Below, piece by piece: positions 1 through 9,432 of a stretch of 64,000 nt of DNA. Made by a program: the position numbers and the translations under genes. The notes under the pieces were generated by a model that was given only the letters and a program-made list of their open reading frames with translations, searched no databases and was not told the DNA's origin. Source of the stretch: SAR202 cluster bacterium bin127 (lineage in GTDB: Bacteria > Chloroflexota > Dehalococcoidia > Lucifugimonadales > Lucifugimonadaceae); NCBI GenBank assembly GCA_002239045.1, contig MPNN01000006.1:124001-188000 (forward strand), in the 5' to 3' direction. Numbering within the stretch: the stretch's first letter is position 1; the number at the start of each line of letters is the position of its first letter.

Positions 1-44
1 ACGACTATGCGCCACGCACGCACGTAATTCGTTTACCTCGATGA
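1..44 (+). CDS. C-terminal tail of an upstream gene (possibly dxr)
   Basis: A frame open from the first bases encodes about 13 residues (DYAPRTHVIRLPR) and stops at a TGA that overlaps the rseP start in an ATGA arrangement. That is the usual sign of translational coupling. In many bacteria dxr sits directly before rseP and ispG, so a Dxr C-terminus is a reasonable guess. However, 13 residues carry no diagnostic motif, and the other two frames read TTMRHART* or stay open into rseP. Identity is therefore unproven. Confidence 0.3.
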   Translation, partial: DYAPRTHVIRLPR

Positions 45-1702
45 GCCCTACCCTCGTATACGGTCTTCTACTCGCGGTTCTGATCCTCGGACCGTTGGTC
101 GTTCTGCACGAATTCGGACATTATTTCGCCGCCAAGATTAAAGGCGTTAAGGTGCTCGAATTTGGATTCGGATTCCCGCCTCGCGCATTTGGTATCTGGA
201 CTGGCTCGACGCCGATATCGACATTTACGCACACCAGATATGACGCAGAAGGTGGCCGAACCGCACTTCGAGTCGGTCAGATGGTGACGATCTTGGGTGA
301 AGAGAGGCCCGATGGGACGATCGATGCAGCTAGCGTGACAGAGTTCGAGAAAAAGGACATCTCGACCGCTCAATCCTCGGCGTCAGTTTTCGTCGGAAAG
401 GTAAGGCGAATCGACGACCACAGGATCGTCGTATCCGAGATGGTTTGGTCGATAAATTGGTTGCCGTTTGGCGGATTCGTCAAATTAAAGGGAGAAGAAG
501 ACCCCGAGGCAAAGAACAGCCTTGCGAACCAATCAGCAATCACCCGAATATTCGTAATCATTGCTGGCATCGCGGTGAACGCCGTCATTCCCTTCATCGT
601 GTTCACCGTCGTCGTCATGATCCCGGTGCAATACGTCGCTGGCGATGTCGTCGTCTCGAACGTGATGCCTAACTCGCCCGCATACGAAGCAGGAATTCGA
701 CCATTACAAAAAATAGTCGAGGTTGACGGAACGCCGATCAATAACTTCAATGATCTCCAAAGCGCGGTGATCAAGAAGCTAGGCGAAGAGTCGAAATGGG
801 TCGTCCAGCGAGGCATTCCAGACCCGTTCGCGCGTCCGGCCGAACCGACCGTCCATTATCTGGAAGGCGATACCCAGATCTTCACTGTTGTAGCTCGATG
901 GGATCCGCCACGACATGAAATTGTGGACGAAGTTGAAAATCCCTTGAATCAGATGCGGCTTGGAGTCGCTCGTGCCTACAATCCAAGCGTCGGGTTGAAC
1001 GACACATTGATGGTGGTATCAGATGGGACTGTCCGAGACGACCTATATGAAATCTCGCTTTCCGACATCACGGAATTTGTTCCCACAGCGCAGGTCGGTG
1101 ACGCGATCCCCGTGACACGATCCGACGACGGCACCGGGATTCACTATCTTGACGCTCGGAAATTCAACCTTGAACTCGGTACCGTGACTTATCTACAAGA
1201 AGGTGCTGCTGGGGTCCAACTTCAACTGCAAAATCCTTACGTCGCGTCGCGGGGCGTACCTATCACGCGCGCGATCCCCGAAGGCATAAGGGAGACCTTC
1301 GGAATCGTCACCCTTGCACGCAACTCGATATTCGGCGCCCTGTCCGGCTCCAAAAACCCGCAATTCGAGGGTCCAGTCGCGGTTGGTCCCGTTGGTTTGA
1401 GCCAACTGTCCGGTGAAGTGGCAACCGCCGACATATCGATCACCGCCCGCGTCACGATCATACTGACCCTGGCCGCCACACTGAGCATCTCACTGGCGGT
1501 GATCAATCTCTTGCCGTTCCCCGGTCTGGATGGGGGCCGTTTGGCCTTCGTGGTGCTGGAAGTCGTGCGCGGCGGTCGGCGAATCTCGCCGGAAAAGGAA
1601 AACCTTGTTCATCTCGCGGGATTCGTTATCCTCCTCGCACTCATCGTCGTCATTTCGTTCTCGGACATCGCACGCTTGATCGGCGGCGAACGCTTCCTAT
1701 AG
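41..1702 (+). CDS. rseP: RseP-family site-2 intramembrane metalloprotease
   Basis: Membrane-embedded M50 zinc protease that cleaves transmembrane substrates such as anti-sigma factors or signal peptide remnants. The zinc motif HEFGH lies at residues 23-27 inside the first membrane segment. A PDZ-like stretch follows at about 200-250 (SNVMPNSPAYEAGI). The third zinc ligand is in the NLLPFPGLDGG motif near residues 489-499, and C-terminal membrane segments end the protein. At 553 residues it is longer than typical RseP (about 450). The extra length is a polar insert between the first two membrane helices (about 55-145) and a long region after the PDZ domain. The ATG overlaps the preceding stop by ATGA. 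It lies 6 bp before ispG, the common rseP-ispG-proS order. Confidence 0.9.
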   Translation: MSPTLVYGLLLAVLILGPLVVLHEFGHYFAAKIKGVKVLEFGFGFPPRAFGIWTGSTPISTFTHTRYDAEGGRTALRVGQMVTILGEERPDGTIDAASVTEFEKKDISTAQSSASVFVGKVRRIDDHRIVVSEMVWSINWLPFGGFVKLKGEEDPEAKNSLANQSAITRIFVIIAGIAVNAVIPFIVFTVVVMIPVQYVAGDVVVSNVMPNSPAYEAGIRPLQKIVEVDGTPINNFNDLQSAVIKKLGEESKWVVQRGIPDPFARPAEPTVHYLEGDTQIFTVVARWDPPRHEIVDEVENPLNQMRLGVARAYNPSVGLNDTLMVVSDGTVRDDLYEISLSDITEFVPTAQVGDAIPVTRSDDGTGIHYLDARKFNLELGTVTYLQEGAAGVQLQLQNPYVASRGVPITRAIPEGIRETFGIVTLARNSIFGALSGSKNPQFEGPVAVGPVGLSQLSGEVATADISITARVTIILTLAATLSISLAVINLLPFPGLDGGRLAFVVLEVVRGGRRISPEKENLVHLAGFVILLALIVVISFSDIARLIGGERFL

Positions 1703-1708
1703 CCGATA

Positions 1709-2977
1709 ATGGATACAAGCATGCTTGAACTGATCGACAAATCTGCAACCGCGCGCTCGACTACCCATCGCGTCATGGTCGGTCACGTCCCGATCGGTGG
1801 GGGCAGTCCCGTCGTTGTGCAGTCGATGACCGACACGGATACCGCTGATATCGAGAAGACCACATCGCAGGTCAAGTTGCTCGCCGACGCCGGCAGTGAA
1901 ATCGTTCGCATCACCGTTAATAACGATGACGCGGCTCGGGCGGTGCCGGAAATCGCCGAGAGATTGGCTGACTTGGGATGCGACGTACCGTTGGTCGGCG
2001 ATTTTCATTTCATTGGTCACCGCTTGCTCCGAGACCATCCAAAATGCACCGAAGCCTTGGCGAAGTTCCGCATTAATCCGGGAAACGTTGGGCGTGGCAA
2101 GAGACACGACGAGAACTTCGATGCCTTCATCGAAATCGCACGCGACCTCGGGAAACCGGTCAGGATCGGCGTCAATGCCGGAAGCCTAGACCCTGATCTG
2201 TTGGTCCAAAAAATGGACGAAAACTCACGACGCGTGAACCCGATGAGCGGCGACGATGTGGAACGTGAAGCGTTGATGGAAAGCGCGATTGCCAGCGCTA
2301 GCGCGGCAGTAGACGTCGGCCTCCCTGAGACGTCGATGATTATCTCCTGCAAAGTGTCGCGCCTTGGGCAGATGGTTGAGGCTTACAAGACGCTGTCCAA
2401 ATCGACCAAAATACCTTTGCATTTGGGGTTAACCGAAGCCGGGATGGGACAGAAAGGGATCGTCGCTACGACCGCCGCGCTTTCGGTGCTGCTATACGAC
2501 GGCATCGGCGACACGATCCGATCCAGCTTGACACCCGAAGTTGGCGGCGATCGTTCCAAAGAAGTCAAACTGTGCCAAGACATCCTACAGGCGCTAGGTA
2601 TCCGAACCTTCCGACCATCCGTAACGGCATGTCCGGGATGCGGGCGAACTACCTCGACGCTGTTCCGTGAATTGGCGAGCGATATTCAGAAACAAATCGA
2701 CGTCAACTTGCCAGATTGGAAACAGAGGTATCCCGGTTCGGAAACGCTCAAGGTGGCCGTGATGGGATGCGTAGTCAACGGTCCTGGCGAATCACGAGCT
2801 GCGGACATCGGCATCTCGTTGCCGGGAAGCGGCGAGAGCCCGAGGGCTCCAGTATTCATCGACGGTGAACGCGATCGTATGCTGTCGGGACCAACGATAG
2901 CCGAAGAGTTCATCGGCATGGTCAACGAGTACGTTGACCATCGTTGGGGCACCAAAGCTGGCCGCAAACACACCTAG
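1709..2977 (+). CDS. ispG: 4-hydroxy-3-methylbut-2-enyl diphosphate synthase
   Basis: Penultimate enzyme of the non-mevalonate (MEP) isoprenoid pathway. It reductively opens 2-C-methyl-D-erythritol 2,4-cyclodiphosphate with a [4Fe-4S] cluster. The N-terminal TIM-barrel part begins with the typical [20 protein letters not shown] stretch and contains GDFHF and the RINPGN signature. The C-terminal cluster domain carries the cysteines in ACPGCGR and [10 protein letters not shown]. At 422 residues it is close to the two-domain bacterial form, without the plant-type insertion. It lies 6 bp after rseP and 28 bp before proS, so probably in the same transcript. An internal start at the Met before VGHVPIGG is possible, but the longer form is kept because it follows rseP so closely. 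Confidence 0.95.
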   Translation: MDTSMLELIDKSATARSTTHRVMVGHVPIGGGSPVVVQSMTDTDTADIEKTTSQVKLLADAGSEIVRITVNNDDAARAVPEIAERLADLGCDVPLVGDFHFIGHRLLRDHPKCTEALAKFRINPGNVGRGKRHDENFDAFIEIARDLGKPVRIGVNAGSLDPDLLVQKMDENSRRVNPMSGDDVEREALMESAIASASAAVDVGLPETSMIISCKVSRLGQMVEAYKTLSKSTKIPLHLGLTEAGMGQKGIVATTAALSVLLYDGIGDTIRSSLTPEVGGDRSKEVKLCQDILQALGIRTFRPSVTACPGCGRTTSTLFRELASDIQKQIDVNLPDWKQRYPGSETLKVAVMGCVVNGPGESRAADIGISLPGSGESPRAPVFIDGERDRMLSGPTIAEEFIGMVNEYVDHRWGTKAGRKHT

Positions 2978-3005
2978 ATTTATCGAGAGGGACCGCAAAC
3001 CACGG

Positions 3006-4721
3006 ATGCGAGCATCAAAGTTTTACATCAAGACGACTCGTGAGGCACCAGTAGAGGCCGAGTCGATCAGCCACAAATACCTCACCCGAGGCAGCTTCAT
3101 CCAGCAGATCGCGGCAGGCATCTTCAGCATCATGCCGTTCGGACAGCGCAGTCTGGACAAGATACGCAACATTATCCGCGAAGAGATGAATGCCATCGAC
3201 GGTCTCGAAGTTACCATGCCGGTCGTTCAGCCGCGTTCCATTTGGCAGGAGAGCGGTCGCGCAGATACCTACATCCCGCCACTTGCGCGATTCTCTGACC
3301 GCCGCGAGCGCGACATGGTTCTAGCGCCAACCCACGAGGAAACGGTCTCCATCATGGGACGTTACGGGATAGCCAGTTACCGCGACATGCCCCTCATCCT
3401 TTACCAAATACAGACCAAATTCCGTGACGAAACTCGATCTCGTGGCGGCCTCCTGCGCGTTCGTGAATTTGAGATGAAGGACGCATATTCTTTCGATGCC
3501 GATGCAGAGGGATTGGACGCCAGTTACGATGCCATGGCTCAGGCCTACCACAACATTTTCTCAAGGTGCGGCTTGAATGCGGTGATGGTTGAAGCCGACT
3601 CTGGATCCATCGGTGGCAAGGATTCCGCTGAATTCGCGCTGCTCGCCGATAGTGGGGAAGACACCGTGTTGACGTGCGATTCCGATTCATGCGACTACGG
3701 CGCGAACTTGGAGAAGGCCGAGTTCTTGAAGACTCGCAATGCAACTGAGAATGCCAAGGCCGTCGAGAAATTCGCGACTCCGGGTATAAAGACCATCCAA
3801 GGATTGGCGACAGCCGAGGGAGTTACCGAATCGAAGACAGTAAAAGCGGTTTTCTACACCATCGAGGACCAGGTTTACGTAGTTGTGATTCGCGGCGACT
3901 ATGAGGTGAACGAGACTAAGGTGCGAAATCTGATGGGTGGTGCCGAACCCCGATTGGCAACCCGTGATGAGGTATCAGCCGCCGGGTTCGTGGCCGGGTC
4001 AGCCTCTGCAGTCGGTATCGACAGCAAATATGTGATTGCCGATGATTCAGCAGTTGAGAACGCGAATCTCCTTGCTGGTGCCAATGAAGAGGGGTATCAC
4101 CTCCGCAACGTCAATTTCGGGCGCGATTGGGACGCCGATCAAATTGGCGATATTGCCGCCGCGGTGGAAGGGCACAAGTGTCGTCGTTGCGATGGCGGCT
4201 CTCTTCGGCAACACCGGGGCATCGAGGTCGGGCACATATTCAAATTGCGAACCATCTACAGCGATGCGATGAACGTCAAGTTCAATGACGTAGGCGGCAA
4301 GCTTCAGCCGGTGTTCATGGGCTGCTACGGGATTGGGACTGGACGATTGCTGGCCGCTGCGGTTGAAGCCAATCATGATGACCGGGGGATGACATTGCCC
4401 CGATCCATCGCGCCTTTCGAAGTCGTCGTCGTTGGCGTCAACATGCACAACAACGACGAAGTGCGCGAACTCGCCGAGTCGCTTTACCAACAGCTGAACG
4501 ATGTAGGGGTTGACACACTTCTCGATGATCGAGTCGAAGCGCCGGGGGCGAAATTTGCAGATGCCGACCTGATTGGGATGCCGGTTCGGGTGGTCGTCAG
4601 CCCGCGAAGCATCCAAAACGGCGGCGTCGAGGTCAAACATCGTAAGGCGGCACCGTCCGAATCCACCATCCATGCCGTTGACGAGGCGGTCTCAGCGGTT
4701 CAAGCAATGTTGAATCGCTGA
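3006..4721 (+). CDS. proS: Prolyl-tRNA synthetase (bacterial type with editing domain)
   Basis: Charges tRNA-Pro with proline in the cytoplasm. Class II motifs are clear: LAPTHEETV, then FRDETRSRGGLLRVREFEMKDAYSF in pieces (motif 2), and GCYGIGTGRLL (motif 3). Between motifs 2 and 3 lies the INS editing domain that hydrolyses Ala-tRNA-Pro (about residues 220-370), and an anticodon-binding domain follows. The ATG at 3006 is chosen because MRASKFYIKTTREAPVEAE is the usual N-terminus and gives 571 residues, matching the family. A longer in-frame start at 2934 would overlap ispG and add an unconserved leader. Its cognate tRNA-Pro(UGG) is also in this window, about 25 kb away. Confidence 0.95.
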   Translation: MRASKFYIKTTREAPVEAESISHKYLTRGSFIQQIAAGIFSIMPFGQRSLDKIRNIIREEMNAIDGLEVTMPVVQPRSIWQESGRADTYIPPLARFSDRRERDMVLAPTHEETVSIMGRYGIASYRDMPLILYQIQTKFRDETRSRGGLLRVREFEMKDAYSFDADAEGLDASYDAMAQAYHNIFSRCGLNAVMVEADSGSIGGKDSAEFALLADSGEDTVLTCDSDSCDYGANLEKAEFLKTRNATENAKAVEKFATPGIKTIQGLATAEGVTESKTVKAVFYTIEDQVYVVVIRGDYEVNETKVRNLMGGAEPRLATRDEVSAAGFVAGSASAVGIDSKYVIADDSAVENANLLAGANEEGYHLRNVNFGRDWDADQIGDIAAAVEGHKCRRCDGGSLRQHRGIEVGHIFKLRTIYSDAMNVKFNDVGGKLQPVFMGCYGIGTGRLLAAAVEANHDDRGMTLPRSIAPFEVVVVGVNMHNNDEVRELAESLYQQLNDVGVDTLLDDRVEAPGAKFADADLIGMPVRVVVSPRSIQNGGVEVKHRKAAPSESTIHAVDEAVSAVQAMLNR

Positions 4722-4842
4722 ATCAGATCCGAAAAACCGCATTCACCGTATCGATATTATGTGCGCCGAATCATTGTGCGGGTAACTTCCGAACGTGATA
4801 GAGTCGAATCAATAAGAACGCACATTGCGGCTGCGATGTGTT

Positions 4843-4876
4843 GAGGAAGTGGGCGGGCGCCCACTTTTTCTTTTTT
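4843..4876 (+). terminator. Intrinsic terminator / attenuator in the nusA leader
   Basis: AAGTGGGC (4847-4854), a 4-nt loop, then GCCCACTT (4859-4866) form a perfect 8-bp stem. G-U and A-U pairs extend it to about 12 bp from 4843 to 4870. A T-rich run follows (11 of 12 T at 4865-4876). It lies 50 bp before the nusA start, so it either ends the rseP-ispG-proS transcript or attenuates nusA. NusA-dependent autoregulation through a leader terminator is known in Bacillus subtilis. An equivalent role here is inference. Confidence 0.8.
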
Positions 4877-4925
4877 GGGCATAGCGCGACGCAGCCGATA
4901 TTGCAATTGATGGAGGTCTATCAAG

Positions 4926-6833
4926 ATGAAGAGCGACATGCTGCTTGCGGTAATGCAGCTCTCCGCGGAACGAAATCTTCCGCAGGAGTCAGTCGTCTCG
5001 GCATTTGAAGACGCCATCGCTGCTGCCTATCGAAGAGACCCCGCTGTCGACGAACAAGACGTGGCGGTGAAACTCGACCCGGAGAGCGGTGAAGTGATCA
5101 TCAACACCGTAGTTCACGTGGTTGATGAGTTGGATGAAATTGACCCGCGTGGCCAGGTAGATGTCGACCAAGCTCGCACGTTGAGCGCGGATGCCCGACC
5201 AGGTGACGACATCATCACCGGCGTTCTCGATTTCACGCCGCAACGAATCGCTGCGCGCACGGTAACCCAAGTCCTGATGCAGCGCTTGCGGAGCGCCGAA
5301 CGGCGGCTCGTGTTCGAGCAGTACGCCGACAAAGAAGGAGAGATCATCTCCGCTCCGATCCGAAGAGTGGCATCCTCACGCCAACTCGAATCTTTCAGCG
5401 ACCGACCAACTGTTTTCGTTGATCTGGGTAAGGCTGACGCGATAATGCCGGGCGACGAGCAAAGTCCCAACGAGCGCTACCGCACGGGCATGGAGCTCAA
5501 ATTTTTCGTCGTACGTGTCAGTGACGAGACCGAAGATGGCGATGGTTCGCCTGAGATCGTGGTTTCCCGCCGACACCCGATGTTACTCCGGCGTTTGATG
5601 GAATTAGAAGTCCCCGAAGTAAAGTCTGGCCTCGTCGAAATCAAGTCCATTGCGAGGCAGGCCGGAGCCCGGAGCAAGATCGCCGTTTACTCGAACAAGC
5701 ACGATATCGACCCTATTGGCGCGTGCGTCGGTCTTCGAGGTATCCGCATCCAAAACATCGTTACCGAATTGATGGGCGAGAAGATTGACATCTTGGAGTG
5801 GAGTGACGACCCATCTGTCTTCATTGCAAATTCTCTTGGTCCGGCGCAGGTTGAGGACGTGGTCGTTGTAGACGACGATTCCGTCGAGGTAATCGTCCCA
5901 GAGAACCAACTGTCGCTTGCGATTGGCAAAGATGGACAAAATGTCTCCCTCGCGACCCGTCTTTCCGGTTACCGAATTGACATCAAAGGCTCAGCAGCTT
6001 ACGCCGAGGAGCTGATCGAACGACAGCGTCAACGAGAAGCAGAAGCGGCGCAATTGGCCGCTGAAGGTGAAGCGGCGAGGATTGCGCTCGAAGCCGAAAT
6101 CGCAGAGCGAGTCGCTGCGGAAGCTGAAGAACAACAACGACTCCGCGAAATCGAAGAACCGGCGATCGCGGAAGTTGCGCCCGAAGTCGAAGTTGAACCA
6201 GAACCAGTTCCCGAACCCGTTGCCGAAGAGGTTCCTGTCGAATTAACGCCGGTTCTGTACGTGCCGGAACCAGAAGTGTCGGAAGAAGCGGAAACCGAAC
6301 CTGAGATGGTCGTCGCGCTCGATGAAGAAGTTGTCGCAGAGCCGGAAATCGAAGAAGAGCCCGTGGCCGAGATCGCCGCTGAGCTAAGCGACGACCCAGA
6401 GATCGTCGAAGACGAGATTTCAACATTTGTCGAAGAACCGGCTGTTTTCGAGGAAGAAACACCGCCGGAACCGGTGATGCCCGCATTGTTTGTTCCGAAT
6501 GTACAGCGGCCTGAACCGCCGCCATCGGTCACGGGGCCGGCGGAGGAAGACCTCGATCTCGAACTCCTCGAATTGGAGGAGAAGCTTAAGGAACTCGAAA
6601 TCGAGGAGCAGGAGCGCGCCGAAGCGGAGCGTGCAGCCGCTGAGTTGGAAGCGTTGGAGCAGGACATCGATTCCGACGATCTTTGGATGTTGCCTAGCGA
6701 AGTTGAAGTCGTGACTGACTCCAGCGAATCGGGTTTGCGGTTCGCCGAGGACATCTCCGGGTATCGTGACGAAGAAGGCCGTCGCGGTGGCGGCCGTCGG
6801 CGTGGCGGCAGTTCGCGCAGAAACAGACGCTGA
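4926..6833 (+). CDS. nusA: Transcription elongation/termination factor NusA with long acidic C-terminal extension
   Basis: RNA polymerase-binding factor for pausing, intrinsic termination and antitermination. The order seen is an N-terminal polymerase-binding domain (about 1-125), an S1 region, and two KH domains ending with NQLSLAIGKDGQNVSLATRL at about 327-346. From about residue 360 to 600 there is a low-complexity, very acidic segment rich in Glu, Pro and Ala with coiled-coil-like Glu/Leu/Arg stretches. The tail is basic and glycine-rich ([18 protein letters not shown]). Total length is 635 residues against about 370-500 for usual NusA. A strong ribosome binding site GGAGG (4912-4916) sits 9 bp before the ATG. 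ylxR follows after 26 bp. The usual upstream partner rimP is absent here. Confidence 0.93.
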   Translation: MKSDMLLAVMQLSAERNLPQESVVSAFEDAIAAAYRRDPAVDEQDVAVKLDPESGEVIINTVVHVVDELDEIDPRGQVDVDQARTLSADARPGDDIITGVLDFTPQRIAARTVTQVLMQRLRSAERRLVFEQYADKEGEIISAPIRRVASSRQLESFSDRPTVFVDLGKADAIMPGDEQSPNERYRTGMELKFFVVRVSDETEDGDGSPEIVVSRRHPMLLRRLMELEVPEVKSGLVEIKSIARQAGARSKIAVYSNKHDIDPIGACVGLRGIRIQNIVTELMGEKIDILEWSDDPSVFIANSLGPAQVEDVVVVDDDSVEVIVPENQLSLAIGKDGQNVSLATRLSGYRIDIKGSAAYAEELIERQRQREAEAAQLAAEGEAARIALEAEIAERVAAEAEEQQRLREIEEPAIAEVAPEVEVEPEPVPEPVAEEVPVELTPVLYVPEPEVSEEAETEPEMVVALDEEVVAEPEIEEEPVAEIAAELSDDPEIVEDEISTFVEEPAVFEEETPPEPVMPALFVPNVQRPEPPPSVTGPAEEDLDLELLELEEKLKELEIEEQERAEAERAAAELEALEQDIDSDDLWMLPSEVEVVTDSSESGLRFAEDISGYRDEEGRRGGGRRRGGSSRRNRR

Positions 6834-6859
6834 CCGAACCGCAGACGGGGGATGAACAT

Positions 6860-7135
6860 ATGCCGAAAAATCGGCATGTGCCAATGCGGACCTGCGTTCT
6901 TTGCGGCGACAAACGCCCGAAGCATCAGTTGATCCGGATTGTGCGCACGGATAATGATTCGGTGTGCATCGACGAGCGTAGAAGGACATCCGGCAGGGGT
7001 TGTTACGTATGCATGGACGCGACGAAGTTCGAACCGAGCAGAATTAACGATAAGATAAAGAGAGCACTGAAACTACAAACGGACCTCTCCGCGGAATTTG
7101 TCGAGAATCTGTCGGTGCGGATAATGTCCGAGTAG
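6860..7135 (+). CDS. ylxR: YlxR-family (DUF448) RNA-binding protein
   Basis: Small nucleic-acid-binding protein almost always encoded between nusA and infB. The 91 residues carry the family signature: MRTCVLCG near the start, LIRIVR, and RRTSGRGCYVCMD in the middle. The GRGCYVC core is the conserved surface loop. The family is basic and has been linked to RNA or nucleoid binding and, in some bacteria, to regulation of RNase P. The role here is inferred from family and position. A purine-rich GGGGGATG stretch precedes the ATG. infB starts 33 bp downstream, in the same apparent transcript as nusA. Confidence 0.88.
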   Translation: MPKNRHVPMRTCVLCGDKRPKHQLIRIVRTDNDSVCIDERRRTSGRGCYVCMDATKFEPSRINDKIKRALKLQTDLSAEFVENLSVRIMSE

Positions 7136-7168
7136 TGTGGTATCGGGACGGGATTCGAGAAAGAGCTA

Positions 7169-9025
7169 ATGGCAAGATCACCAAGAACACGTCAACGACG
7201 CGGCGGTGGCCGCCGCCGTTCCAGCAACGGGTCGCCTGATCGGCCAGCACAACGGCGCGAGGTAGTGAAATTCGCCGGGCCCGTTGATCTCCCGGCCGAG
7301 ATCAGCGTTGCAGAACTTTCGGAAGTCATCCGAAGGTCGCCAATCGAGATCATCAAAGAACTCATGCGCCTCAACATGATGGTTGCCATGAACGACTCGG
7401 TGGATTTTGAAGTGGCTGCAACGGTTGCAGTTCGTCTCGGTGTCCGAGTTCGCAAACCGGCCGACATTGAGGAATCAGAAGCCTCGGATCGTGTCGGTGT
7501 TGATGATGAAGCTGGCAAGGTTGAGCCCCGTCCCGCCGTCGTCGCGGTGATGGGTCACGTCGATCACGGAAAAACCACATTGCTGGACGCAATCCGCGGC
7601 ACGAATGTCGTTGATGCTGAGGCAGGCGGGATAACTCAAAGCATCGGGGCGTACCAGATCGACCACGATGGACAGTTGATAACTTTCATCGACACGCCTG
7701 GACATGAAGCATTCACGGCGATGCGAGCACGCGGGGCACAGGCCACCGATATCGCAGTGATCGTCGTTGCCGCCGATGACGGGGTGATGCCGCAAACGGT
7801 TGAAGCTATCAATCACGCCAAAGCTGCGCAAGTTCCGATCATCATCGCAGTCAACAAGATCGACCTCCCAGGAGCAGACAGGACGCGAGTTACGACGGAG
7901 TTGCTCGAACACGACTTGATCGTCGAAGAACTCGGCGGCGAAGTACTATCCGTGCCGGTGTCCGCGCTCAAAGGCGAAGGCGTTTCTGATCTGATCGATT
8001 CCTTGTTGCTATTGTCGGAGGTATCCGAGTTTACCGCCGACCCCGAACGAGATGCCATCGGCGTCGTTGTCGAGGCTTCTCTTGACCGGTTCCGTGGTCC
8101 AGTAGCCACTGTGATCGTTCGATCTGGCACCGTTCGCATTGGCGACACTGTGGTCGCCGGCGATAAGTTTGGTCACGTGCGACGGATGGTTGACGGGTTT
8201 GGAAATGAAATCAAAGAAGCCGGACCTTCGGTCCCGATCGAGATTTTAGGGTTGAACGGCGTTCCAGAGTCCGGTCAACAGTTTGAAGTCGTCGATGACG
8301 AGAGGATAGCGCGGCAGCGTATCGACACTCGTCTTCGGCAGGAAAACCGGCGTCACGAATCAAGTAGGCCATCGACCGTTGCAGAGGTCCTTCGACACCG
8401 ACAGAGCTACGACGCTGCGGAACTCAATCTAGTCGCCAAGACCGGCGCACAGGGCACTATCGATGCCGTCCGTCGTGCCGTCGACGGCTTATCGTCGCCG
8501 GATGTTCAGGTCAAACTCCTGCACGCCGCGACCGGACCGATTTCGGAGTCGGACGTAATGCTCGCATCAGCATCTGATGCCATGATCGTAGGTTTCGAAA
8601 CTACAGTCGAAACGGCGGCCTCCAGATTAGCCAATCAAGAAGGTGTCCCGATCAGGACATACGACATCATCTATACGATGATCGATGATGTGAAACAGGC
8701 GGCTTCCCGCCTCACCGAACCTGAGCAACAGGAAGTTGTCCTCGGCCGCGCAACCGTGTTGGAGGTGTTCCAGCATGGTCGGCGTGAACGTATCGCCGGC
8801 GTCCGGGTGAACTCCGGCTTGATGCGTCGCAACGCCCGAATGACGGTGACGCGACGCGGCGAAGATATCTTCGAAGGTGCGGTCTCGTCAATGCGGCATT
8901 TCGACGAAAACGTCAGAGAGATCGCCACCAATTACGAAGGCGGTATCGTGCTTGACGGCTTCCACGAATACGAACCAGGCGACATCATCACCTGTTACGA
9001 GATGCAGGCGGTTCAGAATCGATAG
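7169..9025 (+). CDS. infB: Translation initiation factor IF-2 (short form)
   Basis: GTPase that brings initiator tRNA to the 30S subunit and promotes subunit joining. G1 is [15 protein letters not shown] at about 128-142, G3 is DTPGHEAF near 174 and G4 is NKID near 229. Beta-barrel and IF-2 C-terminal domains follow to the end. A short basic leader (about 30 residues rich in Arg) precedes the IF2-N motif. At 618 residues it lacks the long N-terminal extension of enterobacterial IF-2 (890 residues) but has every core domain. It lies 33 bp after ylxR and 44 bp before rbfA, the classic nusA-ylxR-infB-rbfA-truB order. Confidence 0.95.
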   Translation: MARSPRTRQRRGGGRRRSSNGSPDRPAQRREVVKFAGPVDLPAEISVAELSEVIRRSPIEIIKELMRLNMMVAMNDSVDFEVAATVAVRLGVRVRKPADIEESEASDRVGVDDEAGKVEPRPAVVAVMGHVDHGKTTLLDAIRGTNVVDAEAGGITQSIGAYQIDHDGQLITFIDTPGHEAFTAMRARGAQATDIAVIVVAADDGVMPQTVEAINHAKAAQVPIIIAVNKIDLPGADRTRVTTELLEHDLIVEELGGEVLSVPVSALKGEGVSDLIDSLLLLSEVSEFTADPERDAIGVVVEASLDRFRGPVATVIVRSGTVRIGDTVVAGDKFGHVRRMVDGFGNEIKEAGPSVPIEILGLNGVPESGQQFEVVDDERIARQRIDTRLRQENRRHESSRPSTVAEVLRHRQSYDAAELNLVAKTGAQGTIDAVRRAVDGLSSPDVQVKLLHAATGPISESDVMLASASDAMIVGFETTVETAASRLANQEGVPIRTYDIIYTMIDDVKQAASRLTEPEQQEVVLGRATVLEVFQHGRRERIAGVRVNSGLMRRNARMTVTRRGEDIFEGAVSSMRHFDENVREIATNYEGGIVLDGFHEYEPGDIITCYEMQAVQNR

Positions 9026-9069
9026 ATGATCAGTTCCGGTCGACATTCAACCGCGATTCACGTTCTGGC

Positions 9070-9408
9070 ATGACAAGAAGAATCGAGCGCGTAGAAAAAA
9101 ACGTGCAGCGCATCTTGGGGGAGATCATCCAGGAAGAGTTGCGACCGCCGGGCATGGTTTCCGTAATGGATGTTACTTGTGACACTCGATTGACAACCGC
9201 TCGAGTTGCCGTAAGTGTCTACGCATCCGATTCAGAACCTCGCGCCACGATCGAGTATCTCGAACGACGTATCGCATTCATTCGACGCGAGTTAAGTGCT
9301 CGGGCGCAAATGCGCCGAACGCCAAAGATCGAATTCGTACTTGACACGTCGCTCCAAGACGGTCAGAGCATGATCGATCTGATTTCAGATGTTTCATCGA
9401 GCCGTTGA
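9070..9408 (+). CDS. rbfA: Ribosome-binding factor A
   Basis: Small KH-like protein needed for late 30S maturation and 16S rRNA 5-prime end processing. The 112 residues match the family in length and pattern: RRIERVEKNVQRILGEIIQEELR at the start (shown in the sequence as a helix), a central DVTCDTRLTTARVAVSVYAS strand region, and RRELSARAQMRRTPKIEFVLD near the end. This corresponds to the usual LR..L...L..R..P.L.F..D motif. It lies between infB and truB, as in most bacteria. Confidence 0.92.
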   Translation: MTRRIERVEKNVQRILGEIIQEELRPPGMVSVMDVTCDTRLTTARVAVSVYASDSEPRATIEYLERRIAFIRRELSARAQMRRTPKIEFVLDTSLQDGQSMIDLISDVSSSR

Positions 9409-9432
9409 AGGAACCACAGCCGCCTCTCCGAT

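Noticed and set aside
2934..3005. Longer N-terminus for prolyl-tRNA synthetase
   Set aside because: It overlaps the ispG C-terminus and adds residues not seen in the family. The start at 3006 fits the conserved beginning.
6029..6925. Long minus-strand frames over the nusA tail (Ser-rich and Arg-rich)
   Set aside because: They are antisense shadows of the Glu/Ala/Pro-rich codons of nusA. Composition is extreme, there are no motifs or ribosome binding sites, and nusA is certain.
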